From NCBI RefSeq assembly GCF_039543505.1, contig NZ_BAABJW010000001.1, positions 1,144,452-1,208,451 on the forward strand: DNA of 64,000 nucleotides, read 5' to 3'. The translations under genes were made by a program, and so were the position numbers. The notes under the pieces are model-generated. The model did not search any database, was not told the origin of the DNA, and worked only from the letters and a program-made list of their open reading frames with translations. Shown one piece after another: positions 19,085 to 27,411 of the stretch (the first letter of the stretch is position 1; each line of letters begins with the position of its first letter). This stretch comes from Litoribaculum gwangyangense. GTDB lineage: Bacteria; Bacteroidota; Bacteroidia; Flavobacteriales; Flavobacteriaceae.

Positions 19085-20386
19085 ATGCTTTTAGTTTATA
19101 CCCATAAAATATCACCACGTTTAAAGTATGTATTCAAACATATTTGCACAAGAATATTGGGAATTGAGGTTGGTTTTACCTCGGAAATTCAGGTTTTTAT
19201 AGCACATGACGATATAAAAATGTCGTACACAAAACAACCGCTAAGTAATGAGTTTTTTATAAAAAGTCACGATATTTTGTTTGAACAAGGGCTGAGTGAT
19301 ATTGATATAAACATTCACAATTGGCAGGATACCAAATGTTTCTTTTATATTGGTGATAAGAGTGTACTCCCGTTTGATATATTTTCGGCATCTTTTTATT
19401 TGTTATCTAGGTATGAAGAATATTTACCGCATGTTAAAGATGAATATGGACGTTTCACTGCATCAGACAGTTTAGCGTTTAAAGAAGGTTTTTTACACCA
19501 ACCTGTAATTGATATTTGGGCTTATAAATTTAAGGATGCTTTACAAAAACAATTTCCAGAATTTCAGTTTCCATTAAAAACATATAGTATAAAACCCATC
19601 ATTGATGTACCTAGTGCCTACACCTATAAATTAAAGGGTATCATTAGAACTATTGGGGGAATTTTAAAAGATATTTTTAGTCTTAAATTTAAAAGTCTAT
19701 ACTCCAGATTTTTAGTAATTCTGGGGTTTATCCATGATCCATTTGATACGTTCAAGTATATCATCAACAGGCAAAAAACCTCCCATTTTAAATTTCTTTT
19801 CTTTTTTTTAATTGGTGATTACTCTACGTTCGATAAAGGCATAAACCCTAATAAAAAGAAATTTGTATCGTTAATAAAACATATAGCAGATTATTCCATC
19901 GTGGGATTAAAAGCCTCCTATTTTGCTTTGGAAGATATAAATATCCTTAAAAAGGAAAAGTTACGAATGGAAAGTATTTTAAACACTTCTTTAAAAGCTT
20001 CCAGACAATCGTTTTCGAAGCTAAATTTACCAGAATCCTATCGTAATCTGGTAGAACTGGAAATTTTAGAAGATTACACCATGGGGTATGTGGATCATGT
20101 TGGTTTTAGAGCTGGTACTTGTACCCCTTTTCTCTTTTATGATTTGGATTATGAAGTACAAACCCCCTTAAAAATAACCTCATACCATATTATGGATAAT
20201 GCGTTACTAAAAAACCAGTCGTTATTGGATAAAAAGAAGTTTTTAAATAACATTATAGAAGAGGTTAAAAAAGTAAATGGTGAGTTTGTACCCGTTTTTC
20301 ATAATTATACATTTAGTAATGATGAAAAATGGGAAGGTTTTAAGGAATTGTTTAATATTATTCTAGATTCAGCAAATGAAACTTAA
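19085..20386 (+). CDS. Polysaccharide deacetylase-like protein (DUF7033 type)
   Basis: A 433-residue protein typical of Bacteroidetes polysaccharide deacetylase-like proteins: an N-terminal DUF7033-like domain (DIFSASFYLLSRYEEYLPH, about residues 105-125), then a NodB-like barrel region in which IDVPSAYTYKLKG takes the place of the usual catalytic Asp-Asp strand, and FRAGTCTPFLFYD (about residues 345-357). The weak conservation of NodB metal ligands leaves activity uncertain. No signal peptide is seen, so it is probably cytoplasmic. It overlaps the next gene by 11 bp. Confidence 0.72.
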   Translation: MLLVYTHKISPRLKYVFKHICTRILGIEVGFTSEIQVFIAHDDIKMSYTKQPLSNEFFIKSHDILFEQGLSDIDINIHNWQDTKCFFYIGDKSVLPFDIFSASFYLLSRYEEYLPHVKDEYGRFTASDSLAFKEGFLHQPVIDIWAYKFKDALQKQFPEFQFPLKTYSIKPIIDVPSAYTYKLKGIIRTIGGILKDIFSLKFKSLYSRFLVILGFIHDPFDTFKYIINRQKTSHFKFLFFFLIGDYSTFDKGINPNKKKFVSLIKHIADYSIVGLKASYFALEDINILKKEKLRMESILNTSLKASRQSFSKLNLPESYRNLVELEILEDYTMGYVDHVGFRAGTCTPFLFYDLDYEVQTPLKITSYHIMDNALLKNQSLLDKKKFLNNIIEEVKKVNGEFVPVFHNYTFSNDEKWEGFKELFNIILDSANET

Positions 20387-21065
20387 AGGTATAACTGATG
20401 TATTTTTTGATTTAGACCATACCCTTTGGGATTTTGATAAAAACTCCGCATTAACTTTTGAAAAGATTTTTAAAATAAACGATATAAGCGTTAATCTTAC
20501 AGAATTTTTAATTCATTATGAGCCTATAAACCTAAAGTATTGGAAGCTATATAGAGAAGAAAAAATTGAAAAAAGTGCCTTACGATTTAATAGATTGAAT
20601 GATGCTTTTTTAGCAATTGACTATGAAGTTGAACCGGCTTTAATTTATAAATTATCAGACGACTACATAACCCATCTCACAACATTTAACCATTTATTTG
20701 AAAATACATTTGAAATCCTAGATTATCTAAAAGTTAAATACAACTTACACATCATTACCAATGGGTTTGATGAGATACAGCATAAAAAACTTAAGCAATC
20801 CAATATTCATCAATATTTTAAAACCGTTACCAATTCAGAAATGGTTGGTGTTAAAAAGCCGAATCCTAAAATTTTCAATTTTGCTTTAGAGCAGGCCAAT
20901 ACGAATATGGATAAAAGTTTAATGATTGGTGATAGTTATGAAGCAGATATACTTGGAGCCAAAAATATCGGCATGGATGTCGTATTTTTTGACGTAAATA
21001 ACATGACTTTAGATGCCAATATTAAGCGAATAGATAACTTAATACAACTAAAAAATTATTTATAA
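20376..21065 (+). CDS. YjjG-family HAD nucleotide phosphatase
   Basis: A 229-residue HAD hydrolase of the YjjG group, which removes phosphate from non-canonical pyrimidine nucleotides. Motif I is DVFFDLDHTLWDF (nucleophile Asp about residue 11), motif II is HIITNG (about residue 125), motif III the Lys of VKKPNP, and motif IV GDSYEADILGAKNIG (about 187-201). It overlaps the deacetylase-like gene by 11 bp and is likely translated from the same message. The exact substrate is inferred from family only. Confidence 0.85.
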   Translation: MKLKGITDVFFDLDHTLWDFDKNSALTFEKIFKINDISVNLTEFLIHYEPINLKYWKLYREEKIEKSALRFNRLNDAFLAIDYEVEPALIYKLSDDYITHLTTFNHLFENTFEILDYLKVKYNLHIITNGFDEIQHKKLKQSNIHQYFKTVTNSEMVGVKKPNPKIFNFALEQANTNMDKSLMIGDSYEADILGAKNIGMDVVFFDVNNMTLDANIKRIDNLIQLKNYL

Positions 21066-21117
21066 GTATCACAAAATTGTATATTTACGGATACCTTTAA
21101 TAAAATAGTAAATTAAA

Positions 21118-21984
21118 ATGAAAGCTAAATTCCTCATCATTCCCATAGCCTTTTTTATAGTAACATCATTATTTTCACAAACAAGCTTAAACAACTACAA
21201 ATATGTAATTGTACCTAAAAAGTTTGATTTTTTGAAAGCACAAGACCAATACCAATTGAACTCACTAACTAAGTTTTTGTTTGAAAAATATGGTTTTGAA
21301 GCTGTTATGGAAGGCGATGATTATCCAGAAGATTTAGTTTTGAATAGATGTTTGGGTTTAAAGTCTAATGTTATTAAAGATTCAGGACTTTTTAAAACTA
21401 AATTGAATATTGAGCTCAAAGATTGCAATGATAAAGTGATATATGTTTCTGAAGTTGGTGAAAGCAGGGAAAAGGAATATAAAACAGCCTACAATTTGGC
21501 ATTGAGAGATGTTTTTGAGTCTTTTGCTTCATTAAATTATAAATATGAACCTAGTGAAAAAATAGTATCTTCAGGCATTAAAACTATTGCAAAAAGTGAA
21601 GTGTCAGAAGAAATTCAGCAATTAAAACAAGAAATACAACAGCTTAAAAATGAAAAAGAAGCTACAGTTGTTGAGGTAGAAAAAACAGCAGTTGAGAAAC
21701 CAGTTTTAAAATCTGAAGTTTTAGTAGTTGATGAAGTTGAAACCATTAAAGAGCCCATTATTGAAGGTACTTCTAATATTTTGTATGCTCAAGAAATTGA
21801 AAATGGTTTTCAATTGGTTGATAGCTCCCCTAAAGTGGTTTATATAATTAAAAAAACCAATTTGAAAGATGTGTTTTTGATACAAAATAATGGTGGTATT
21901 ATTTATAAAAAACAGGACTCTTGGGTTATTGAATATTATAGCGGCAACACTTTACAACAAGACGAATTGAATGTCAAGTTTTAG
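21118..21984 (+). CDS. Secreted protein of unknown function with coiled coil
   Basis: A 288-residue protein with a signal peptide (MKAKFLIIPIAFFIVTSLFSQ). The first half (about residues 25-150) is a folded domain beginning YKYVIVPKKFDFLKAQDQYQLN, which I recall as common in flavobacterial hypothetical proteins. A Glu/Gln/Lys-rich coiled coil follows (EEIQQLKQEIQQLKNEKEA, about 162-180), then a Val/Glu-rich linker and a small beta-rich C-terminal part. No enzymatic motif is visible. It stands alone between the HAD gene and the convergent rarA. Confidence 0.7.
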   Translation: MKAKFLIIPIAFFIVTSLFSQTSLNNYKYVIVPKKFDFLKAQDQYQLNSLTKFLFEKYGFEAVMEGDDYPEDLVLNRCLGLKSNVIKDSGLFKTKLNIELKDCNDKVIYVSEVGESREKEYKTAYNLALRDVFESFASLNYKYEPSEKIVSSGIKTIAKSEVSEEIQQLKQEIQQLKNEKEATVVEVEKTAVEKPVLKSEVLVVDEVETIKEPIIEGTSNILYAQEIENGFQLVDSSPKVVYIIKKTNLKDVFLIQNNGGIIYKKQDSWVIEYYSGNTLQQDELNVKF

Positions 21985-22011
21985 AATTTCATCTAATACC
22001 TAACCTAACAA

Positions 22012-23295
22012 TTAATAACCATATTTATCTTTCCAACGCTTTTTTAAAAATTCACGGTGGGCATGTTCCCTAGCATTATTTCCGGGATCGTAAAGTTTGG
22101 TGTTTTTTATTTCCTCAGGTAAAAACTCCTGATTCGCAAAATTATTTTCGTAGTTGTGGGCATATTTATAGTTGTCGCCATAACCGAGTTCTTTCATAAG
22201 TTTTGTAGGCGCATTTCTAATTTCTAAAGGCACACTTAAATCGCCCGTTTCTTTTACCAGTTGTTGTGCCTTTCCTATAGCCATATACGAAGCATTACTT
22301 TTAGGCGAACATGCCAAATAGGTAGCACACTGGCTTAATATAATTCGCGATTCTGGATAACCAATGGTGGTTACCGCTTGAAAAGTATTGTTGGCAATAA
22401 CGAGTGCGGTTGGGTTGGCATTTCCAATATCCTCGCTTGCCGAAATGAGCATACGGCGTGCAATAAATTTAACATCCTCGCCACCTTCAATCATGCGTGC
22501 TAACCAGTAAACGGCTCCATTGGGGTCGCTACCACGAATGGATTTTATAAAGGCCGAAATAATGTCATAGTGTTGTTCTCCAGTTTTATCGTAACGAACC
22601 GTGTTGTTTTGGATTTTTTGCAGTACATCCTCATCTGTTATTACAATATGACTAGAATCGTATGAGTTTACAATTAATTCAAAAATATTAAGCAATTTTC
22701 TGGCATCGCCACCCGAAAGTCTCAGTAGGGCATTGGTTTCCTTGAGGGTAATCTTTTTTTTAGAGAGGTGTGCATCCTGTTCAATGGCGCGTTTTAAAAG
22801 TACCTCTAAATCGGTTTTATCAAAGGCATTTAAAATATAAACCTGGCAACGCGATAACAATGCCGAGATTACTTCAAAACTTGGGTTTTCGGTTGTTGCA
22901 CCAATTAAAGTAATCCAACCTTTTTCAACCGCTTGCAATAAAGAATCTTGCTGAGATTTACTAAACCGGTGTATTTCATCTATAAACAGAATAGGGTTTT
23001 TAGTAGTAAACAAGCCACCACTTTGTTTCGCCTTGTCAATAACATCTCGTATATCTTTAACCCCAGAATTTATGGCACTTAAGGTGTAAAATGGCCTACC
23101 AGATTCTGTTGCGATAATATTGGCAAGTGTGGTTTTACCCGTTCCGGGTGGCCCCCAAAAAATCATCGATGGAATTAACCCTTGTTTGATGTGTAACGTT
23201 AATGCACCATCTTTTCCTACCAAGTGTTTCTGGCTTACATAGTCTTCTAATGTTTTAGGGCGTAATCGTTCAGCTAAAGGTTCATTCACATTCAT
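22012..23295 (-). CDS. rarA: Replication-associated recombination protein A (AAA+ ATPase)
   Basis: A 427-residue AAA+ protein of the RarA/MgsA/WRNIP1 group, which acts at stalled replication forks. It opens with PLAERLRPKTLEDYVSQKHL, typical of the family. Walker A is GPPGTGKTT (about residues 48-56), Walker B is ILFIDEIHRF (about 103-112), and sensor 1 is IGATTENPSF. The C-terminal part (RGSDPNGAVYWLARMIEGGED and PESRIILSQCATYLACSPKSN) is the RarA tetramerisation region. Full length. Confidence 0.93.
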   Translation of the reverse strand: MNVNEPLAERLRPKTLEDYVSQKHLVGKDGALTLHIKQGLIPSMIFWGPPGTGKTTLANIIATESGRPFYTLSAINSGVKDIRDVIDKAKQSGGLFTTKNPILFIDEIHRFSKSQQDSLLQAVEKGWITLIGATTENPSFEVISALLSRCQVYILNAFDKTDLEVLLKRAIEQDAHLSKKKITLKETNALLRLSGGDARKLLNIFELIVNSYDSSHIVITDEDVLQKIQNNTVRYDKTGEQHYDIISAFIKSIRGSDPNGAVYWLARMIEGGEDVKFIARRMLISASEDIGNANPTALVIANNTFQAVTTIGYPESRIILSQCATYLACSPKSNASYMAIGKAQQLVKETGDLSVPLEIRNAPTKLMKELGYGDNYKYAHNYENNFANQEFLPEEIKNTKLYDPGNNAREHAHREFLKKRWKDKYGY

Positions 23296-23319
23296 GAATG
23301 TAAAATTAAAGCAAAAATT

Positions 23320-23415
23320 TTTAGTTTTGGGCGTGTCCCTCGATAAAAATCTCGGGTCGCGCTTTCCGAACTACACGGTAGATTGCTGCAATCGCTCACG
23401 CAATTGTCTGCCAAT
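23320..23415. repeat. Interspersed palindromic repeat remnant
   Basis: The rarA-rhomboid gap holds a GC-richer block, GGGCGTGTCCCTCGAT followed by CTCGGGTCGCGCTTTCC and, further on, GATTG-CTG-CAATC, which is a perfect 5-bp hairpin. The pattern GGGCGTG..CCC..GGGTCG.GCTTTCCG recalls a repeat scattered between genes in many flavobacteria. I recognise it from memory only. Confidence 0.4.
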
Positions 23416-23462
23416 TTAGCACTTAAACTAAAGTTGGTTAACTATTTGCTAACTTTAGTACC

Positions 23463-24188
23463 ATGAGCCAAGACGAACATTTTAAATTCTCAACTGGGGT
23501 AGTGGCCTACCCAATATTTTTTGTGCTATCCATATGGATGGTTTTTTGGTTTGAGGTTCGGTTTGGATACAATTTCAGTAAATACGGAATATATCCTCAA
23601 AGTTTAAAAGGTTTAAGAGGGGTTCTACTAAGTCCTTTTATACACGGCGATATCAAACATATCTACCACAACACCATCCCACTGTTTGTATTATCCATGG
23701 CGTTGTTCTATTTCTATCGGCATATTGCTTGGAAAGTGATTCTATTTGGAATTCTAATCTCAGGAATTTTAACATGGAGTATCGGCAGGCCGTCGTATCA
23801 TATAGGCGCCAGTGGTTTCATTTATGTATTGGTGAGTTTCACCTTTTTTAAAGGGGTTTTTGCGAAACATTACAGACTTATAGCCTTATCGCTTTTAGTG
23901 GTGTTTCTTTATGGAAGTATGATTTGGTATACGCTGCCCATAGAAGAAGGAATTTCATGGGAAGGACATTTGGCAGGTTTAGTAACGGGTTTATTATTTG
24001 CATTATTCTTTAAAAAGGAAATTGCCAAACCCAAAAAGTATATCTGGGAACTAGAAAATTTTAACGAAGCAGATGATCCTTTTTTAAGACAATTTGATGA
24101 AAACGGAAACTTTATCGAATCCAAACATGAAGAAAAAGAGCAGGAGCAAAGTATCAATTACATTTACAAAGAAAACAAAAAAGATTAA
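23463..24188 (+). CDS. Rhomboid family intramembrane serine protease
   Basis: A 241-residue rhomboid protease, which cleaves membrane proteins within the bilayer. About six membrane segments are visible. The catalytic Ser is in GASGFIY (about residue 119) and the catalytic His in EGHLAGLVTGLL (about residue 168). HIYHNTIPLF (about 60-69) supplies the conserved oxyanion His/Asn region of the second helix. The acidic C-terminal tail is cytoplasmic. Its stop overlaps the stop of the opposing rlmB by four bases (TTAA). Confidence 0.9.
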   Translation: MSQDEHFKFSTGVVAYPIFFVLSIWMVFWFEVRFGYNFSKYGIYPQSLKGLRGVLLSPFIHGDIKHIYHNTIPLFVLSMALFYFYRHIAWKVILFGILISGILTWSIGRPSYHIGASGFIYVLVSFTFFKGVFAKHYRLIALSLLVVFLYGSMIWYTLPIEEGISWEGHLAGLVTGLLFALFFKKEIAKPKKYIWELENFNEADDPFLRQFDENGNFIESKHEEKEQEQSINYIYKENKKD

Positions 24189-24919
24189 CGACGTTGTCGC
24201 AACACTTCGTAAAGAAAAGCCCCGCAGGCTACTGAAACGTTTAAAGATTCAATTTCTCCAAGTAAAGGTAATTTGGCTTTATCATTAACCACTTTTAAAA
24301 TAGAGGGGTTAATCCCTCGACCTTCCGATCCCATAATGATGGCACAAGGTTCTGTAAATGAAACATCATACAAAGTATTTTCTGTTTTTTCTGTGGCTGC
24401 TATTACTTTTATACCAGATGCTTGCATATAAAAAACAGCATCTTTTATATGGTCTACTTTACAAATGGGAACTTTAAAAACAGCCCCGGCACTAGTTTTA
24501 ATGGTATCCCCATTAACTGGTGCGCCTCCTTTCTTTTGAATTATAATTCCATGAACCCCGGTACACTCTGCGGTTCTAACTATGGCGCCGAAGTTTCTCA
24601 CATCACTTAGTTGGTCCAATAATAAAAATAGTGGTGTTTTGCCAGATTCCATCACGCTCAAAACTAGGTTTTCAAGATCATAAAACTCAATAGGAGATAT
24701 TTGGGCAACGGCACCTTGGTGATTACCTTTTGTGAGCCTATTTAGTTTTTCTACAGGCACATATGAGGAATTAATAGCATGCTGTCTTAAAATAGATTCT
24801 AGTTCAGTAAACAACTCACCTCGTAAACCCTTTTGAAGAAATACTTTATCAATAGTCTCACCAGAGTTAATGGCTTCAATAATAGCTCGTATACCGAATA
24901 TTTGTGTTTGGTTTTCCAT
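24185..24919 (-). CDS. rlmB: 23S rRNA (guanosine-2'-O-)-methyltransferase RlmB, SPOUT family
   Basis: A 244-residue TrmH/SpoU methyltransferase. It opens with the substrate-binding domain (IFGIRAIIEAINSGETIDKVFLQK) and has the SPOUT knot motifs FLLLDQLSDVRNFGAIVRTAEC (about residues 99-120), IIMGSEGRGI (about 193-202) and LPLLGEIESLNVSVACGAFLYE (about 217-238). RlmB methylates G2251 in the ribosomal P-loop; TrmH-like relatives are hard to separate by sequence alone, but length and N-terminus fit RlmB. Confidence 0.82.
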   Translation of the reverse strand: MENQTQIFGIRAIIEAINSGETIDKVFLQKGLRGELFTELESILRQHAINSSYVPVEKLNRLTKGNHQGAVAQISPIEFYDLENLVLSVMESGKTPLFLLLDQLSDVRNFGAIVRTAECTGVHGIIIQKKGGAPVNGDTIKTSAGAVFKVPICKVDHIKDAVFYMQASGIKVIAATEKTENTLYDVSFTEPCAIIMGSEGRGINPSILKVVNDKAKLPLLGEIESLNVSVACGAFLYEVLRQRR

Positions 24920-24934
24920 TGGTATAAAGGTATA

Positions 24935-24969
24935 AAAAAAGAGACTGTCATATAAACAGTCTCTTTTTT
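24935..24969. terminator. Bidirectional intrinsic terminator
   Basis: AGAGACTGT (24940-24948) pairs with ACAGTCTCT (24956-24964) around a 7-nt loop, with A6 before and T6 after. It ends the susC-susD-lipoprotein transcript on the minus strand and lies just upstream of rlmB. Confidence 0.85.
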
Positions 24970-24989
24970 ATTTATTGTGATTAAATTTC

Positions 24990-25742
24990 TTAATTAGTGG
25001 TGAAAGGTACTGTTGATGATATAGGTTCATTAAGGCCTCCGTTGTCCATTAAAGAGCCATCACCAGAAACTTTTACAACTCCACCAATAGTTAGTGTGTA
25101 GCTACCAGTTCCTCCCCAACCATCTCCATAATCATCGGTAGTTGTAAGGGTATAACTTCTTCCTGCACACAAAGTAATGGGAATAGAAAGTGTAGAGTAT
25201 GCACCAGAACAACCTGGATAACCAGAACCAGAGAGAACAACGCCTCCCAATGAATCTTTAATATCCCAACTTACTTCACATGGATAATTAAATCTTATAT
25301 CAAAAGTACCAGTTACTTCAGTACAGTTTTGAATGTATTCAACGGTTGTTGAATTTCCACTAGCAAAAGCGGCATCAACATCATCAAATTTAAGTACAAG
25401 CTTATTTACACCAATACCAAGGTTAACGTCTGACAATCCTATAGTAAGTGTACCTTTATTAGATCCACTTGGAATAGTTACAGAACTAGGTACATTGTAA
25501 GAACCAGCAGCTGCAGTAGAACTTTCATCTACAACAACATTAAAAGTTACATCAGATGCAACATTCTTATTTGAAAATACTGTAACATCAATTGTAGTGC
25601 TGCCACCAACATCAACTCCTGTTGAATAAGTGCTATCACCAAAAGTTACATATGATAGTGATGTTTCAAATTGATCATCTTCACAGTTTTGAAATAAAAC
25701 TAGCGAAACGATAATTAGTAATATATTTATTGTTTTTTTCAT
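24990..25742 (-). CDS. Surface lipoprotein of the first Sus locus
   Basis: A 250-residue lipoprotein (signal ending LVLFQNC). Residues about 30-125 form a Calx-beta-like immunoglobulin-type domain (SSVTIPSGSNKGTLTIGLSD). The C-terminal part has four cysteines and ends in TTTDDYGDGWGGTGSYTLTIGG, a motif seen in extracellular beta domains. It is third in the operon, 24 bp after susD and before the terminator, where SusE/F-like substrate-binding lipoproteins usually sit, so a role in surface ligand capture is likely but not shown. Confidence 0.72.
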   Translation of the reverse strand: MKKTINILLIIVSLVLFQNCEDDQFETSLSYVTFGDSTYSTGVDVGGSTTIDVTVFSNKNVASDVTFNVVVDESSTAAAGSYNVPSSVTIPSGSNKGTLTIGLSDVNLGIGVNKLVLKFDDVDAAFASGNSTTVEYIQNCTEVTGTFDIRFNYPCEVSWDIKDSLGGVVLSGSGYPGCSGAYSTLSIPITLCAGRSYTLTTTDDYGDGWGGTGSYTLTIGGVVKVSGDGSLMDNGGLNEPISSTVPFTTN

Positions 25743-25766
25743 AATTAAAGTTCTTTAATAATTCAA

Positions 25767-27377
25767 TTACGGATTTTGATTTGATTCCGTCAAAAATGGA
25801 TTTGAATCGATTTCCTGTTGTGGTATTTTAAATACCCAAGAGTCGTTAGTGGATGGTTTATCTTGTATAAAAGCGTCCCCATAGATAACTAGAGAAGCAC
25901 CACTAGTAGTCTGGTCTATACCTTCATCCCATCTGATTTTATCATGATAAGCAAAACCTTCACCCCATAATTCTACTCTTCTTTGAAATTTGATTTGTTC
26001 CATAAGTGAGGCTTGAGTAGTGAATGCTGTTTTATCAAAAGCAGGGTCTCTTGTTATAGCGAAAGCTTCTAATACGTTTTGAGCACCCGTAATATCATTA
26101 AGCATTGCTTTCGCTTCTGCCTCAATTAAATACATTTCCGCAGAACGCATGTAAATAACATCATCAGGATTATTTGTTCCTGGTCTAGATTGTTTGAATT
26201 TTACATTCATATATGGGTGAGTATTGTGACGAGACGTAGCTCCGAATTCGGCTATTATAGCTGCCTTAGCTGCTTGAAAAGTAGCTTCATCATCATAGTT
26301 CGGATCTGCGGCTGCGCTACCACCTTGGCCATTATACGCTGCCGAATTGGTATTAGGTGCGTTTGGTAACCATGCTTTTGTTCTATGATCCGTGGAAGGG
26401 ATAGAGTTATAAAGATCAATGTTAATTATCTTATTATTACCTCTACATTCTCCACCATTGAACATGAATGAAATATAATAGAAGTAAGAAGCAAAGAAAT
26501 TCGATTCAGTATCAATAATGCGGCTTGCCCACATTGCCTCTGGCAAATCTACACTATTAAAACCAGCATGCCATTGTTCTTCGTTAAATAAAGGAAAGCC
26601 TTGTCTTGCTAAAGCAGCACTAGAAGCAGCAGTAGACCAATCGCCTTTAGATAGGGCTATTCTTGCCTTTATACCATACGCTGTATTTAAAGAGATGTGT
26701 GATTTATTTTCTGGCGCACTAGCTTTTTTCAAATATTCAATGGCACCGTCAATATCTTCTTCTATTTGTTCGTAAACCTCAGCAACAGTAGCTCGAGGTG
26801 CACCTTCTAAAGGAGCCCCTTGATTTAAAATCAGAGGCACACCTGGATCAGTTGAAGGATTTCCTATAAGATATCCTTTGGCGAAGGTAGTTACCAACCT
26901 GTAATAAGCCCAAGCTCTGTAAGCATGTGCTTGTCCTAGTATATCATTAAGCTTTGGAGTTGGAGTAAAATTTGACGAGGCTATATTATTAATTATGGCA
27001 CTCGAAATATTTACAAAATGGTAACGTTGAAACCAAAAATCGAATGAAATAGTTGAATTGGCATTGGTGTGCGAAAGCCATCGAGCTTCTCCTTTCATCC
27101 AGTTAAACCCTGGTCCAGTATGGATTACTTCACCAGCTATAAAATCTAACGCTGGCATAAAGTAACTTTCACCGTTGGGTGTACCTCCTCCTTGTAAAGC
27201 AGAGACATACATTTGTCTATGCAGACCGTTTAATACTAATGCAACATTGTCCACATTAGCATAAGCTGCACCATCTGATATGGCGTCGGTTGGCACCGCT
27301 TCTAGATAATCATCCGAACAACTATAAGGGAATAGTAGTGACATCGTCAATACTACTAAATAAATTTTACGTTTCAT
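25767..27377 (-). CDS. RagB/SusD family nutrient-uptake lipoprotein (first locus)
   Basis: A 536-residue SusD-like lipoprotein, lid of a SusCD outer membrane importer. The ATG at 27377 gives a clean lipoprotein signal (MKRKIYLVVLTMSLLFPYSC); an ATG eight codons upstream (27401) adds only charged residues. Family landmarks include the TPR-like helices (LGQAHAYRAWAYYRLVTTFAKGY, about residues 135-157) and the C-terminal YMRSAEMYLIEAEAKA and QRRVELWGEGFAYHDKIRW. The end QQEIDSNPFLTESNQNP is typical and complete. Its partner susC just upstream is frameshifted. Confidence 0.92.
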   Translation of the reverse strand: MKRKIYLVVLTMSLLFPYSCSDDYLEAVPTDAISDGAAYANVDNVALVLNGLHRQMYVSALQGGGTPNGESYFMPALDFIAGEVIHTGPGFNWMKGEARWLSHTNANSTISFDFWFQRYHFVNISSAIINNIASSNFTPTPKLNDILGQAHAYRAWAYYRLVTTFAKGYLIGNPSTDPGVPLILNQGAPLEGAPRATVAEVYEQIEEDIDGAIEYLKKASAPENKSHISLNTAYGIKARIALSKGDWSTAASSAALARQGFPLFNEEQWHAGFNSVDLPEAMWASRIIDTESNFFASYFYYISFMFNGGECRGNNKIINIDLYNSIPSTDHRTKAWLPNAPNTNSAAYNGQGGSAAADPNYDDEATFQAAKAAIIAEFGATSRHNTHPYMNVKFKQSRPGTNNPDDVIYMRSAEMYLIEAEAKAMLNDITGAQNVLEAFAITRDPAFDKTAFTTQASLMEQIKFQRRVELWGEGFAYHDKIRWDEGIDQTTSGASLVIYGDAFIQDKPSTNDSWVFKIPQQEIDSNPFLTESNQNP

Positions 27378-27411
27378 TTTATTTAAAATTTTATTTTTCA
27401 TTTTTCATTTT

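Noticed and set aside
24185..24188. Overlapping convergent stops (TTAA) of the rhomboid and rlmB genes
   Set aside because: A palindromic TTAA trivially serves both strands; it is compact packing, not a special structure.
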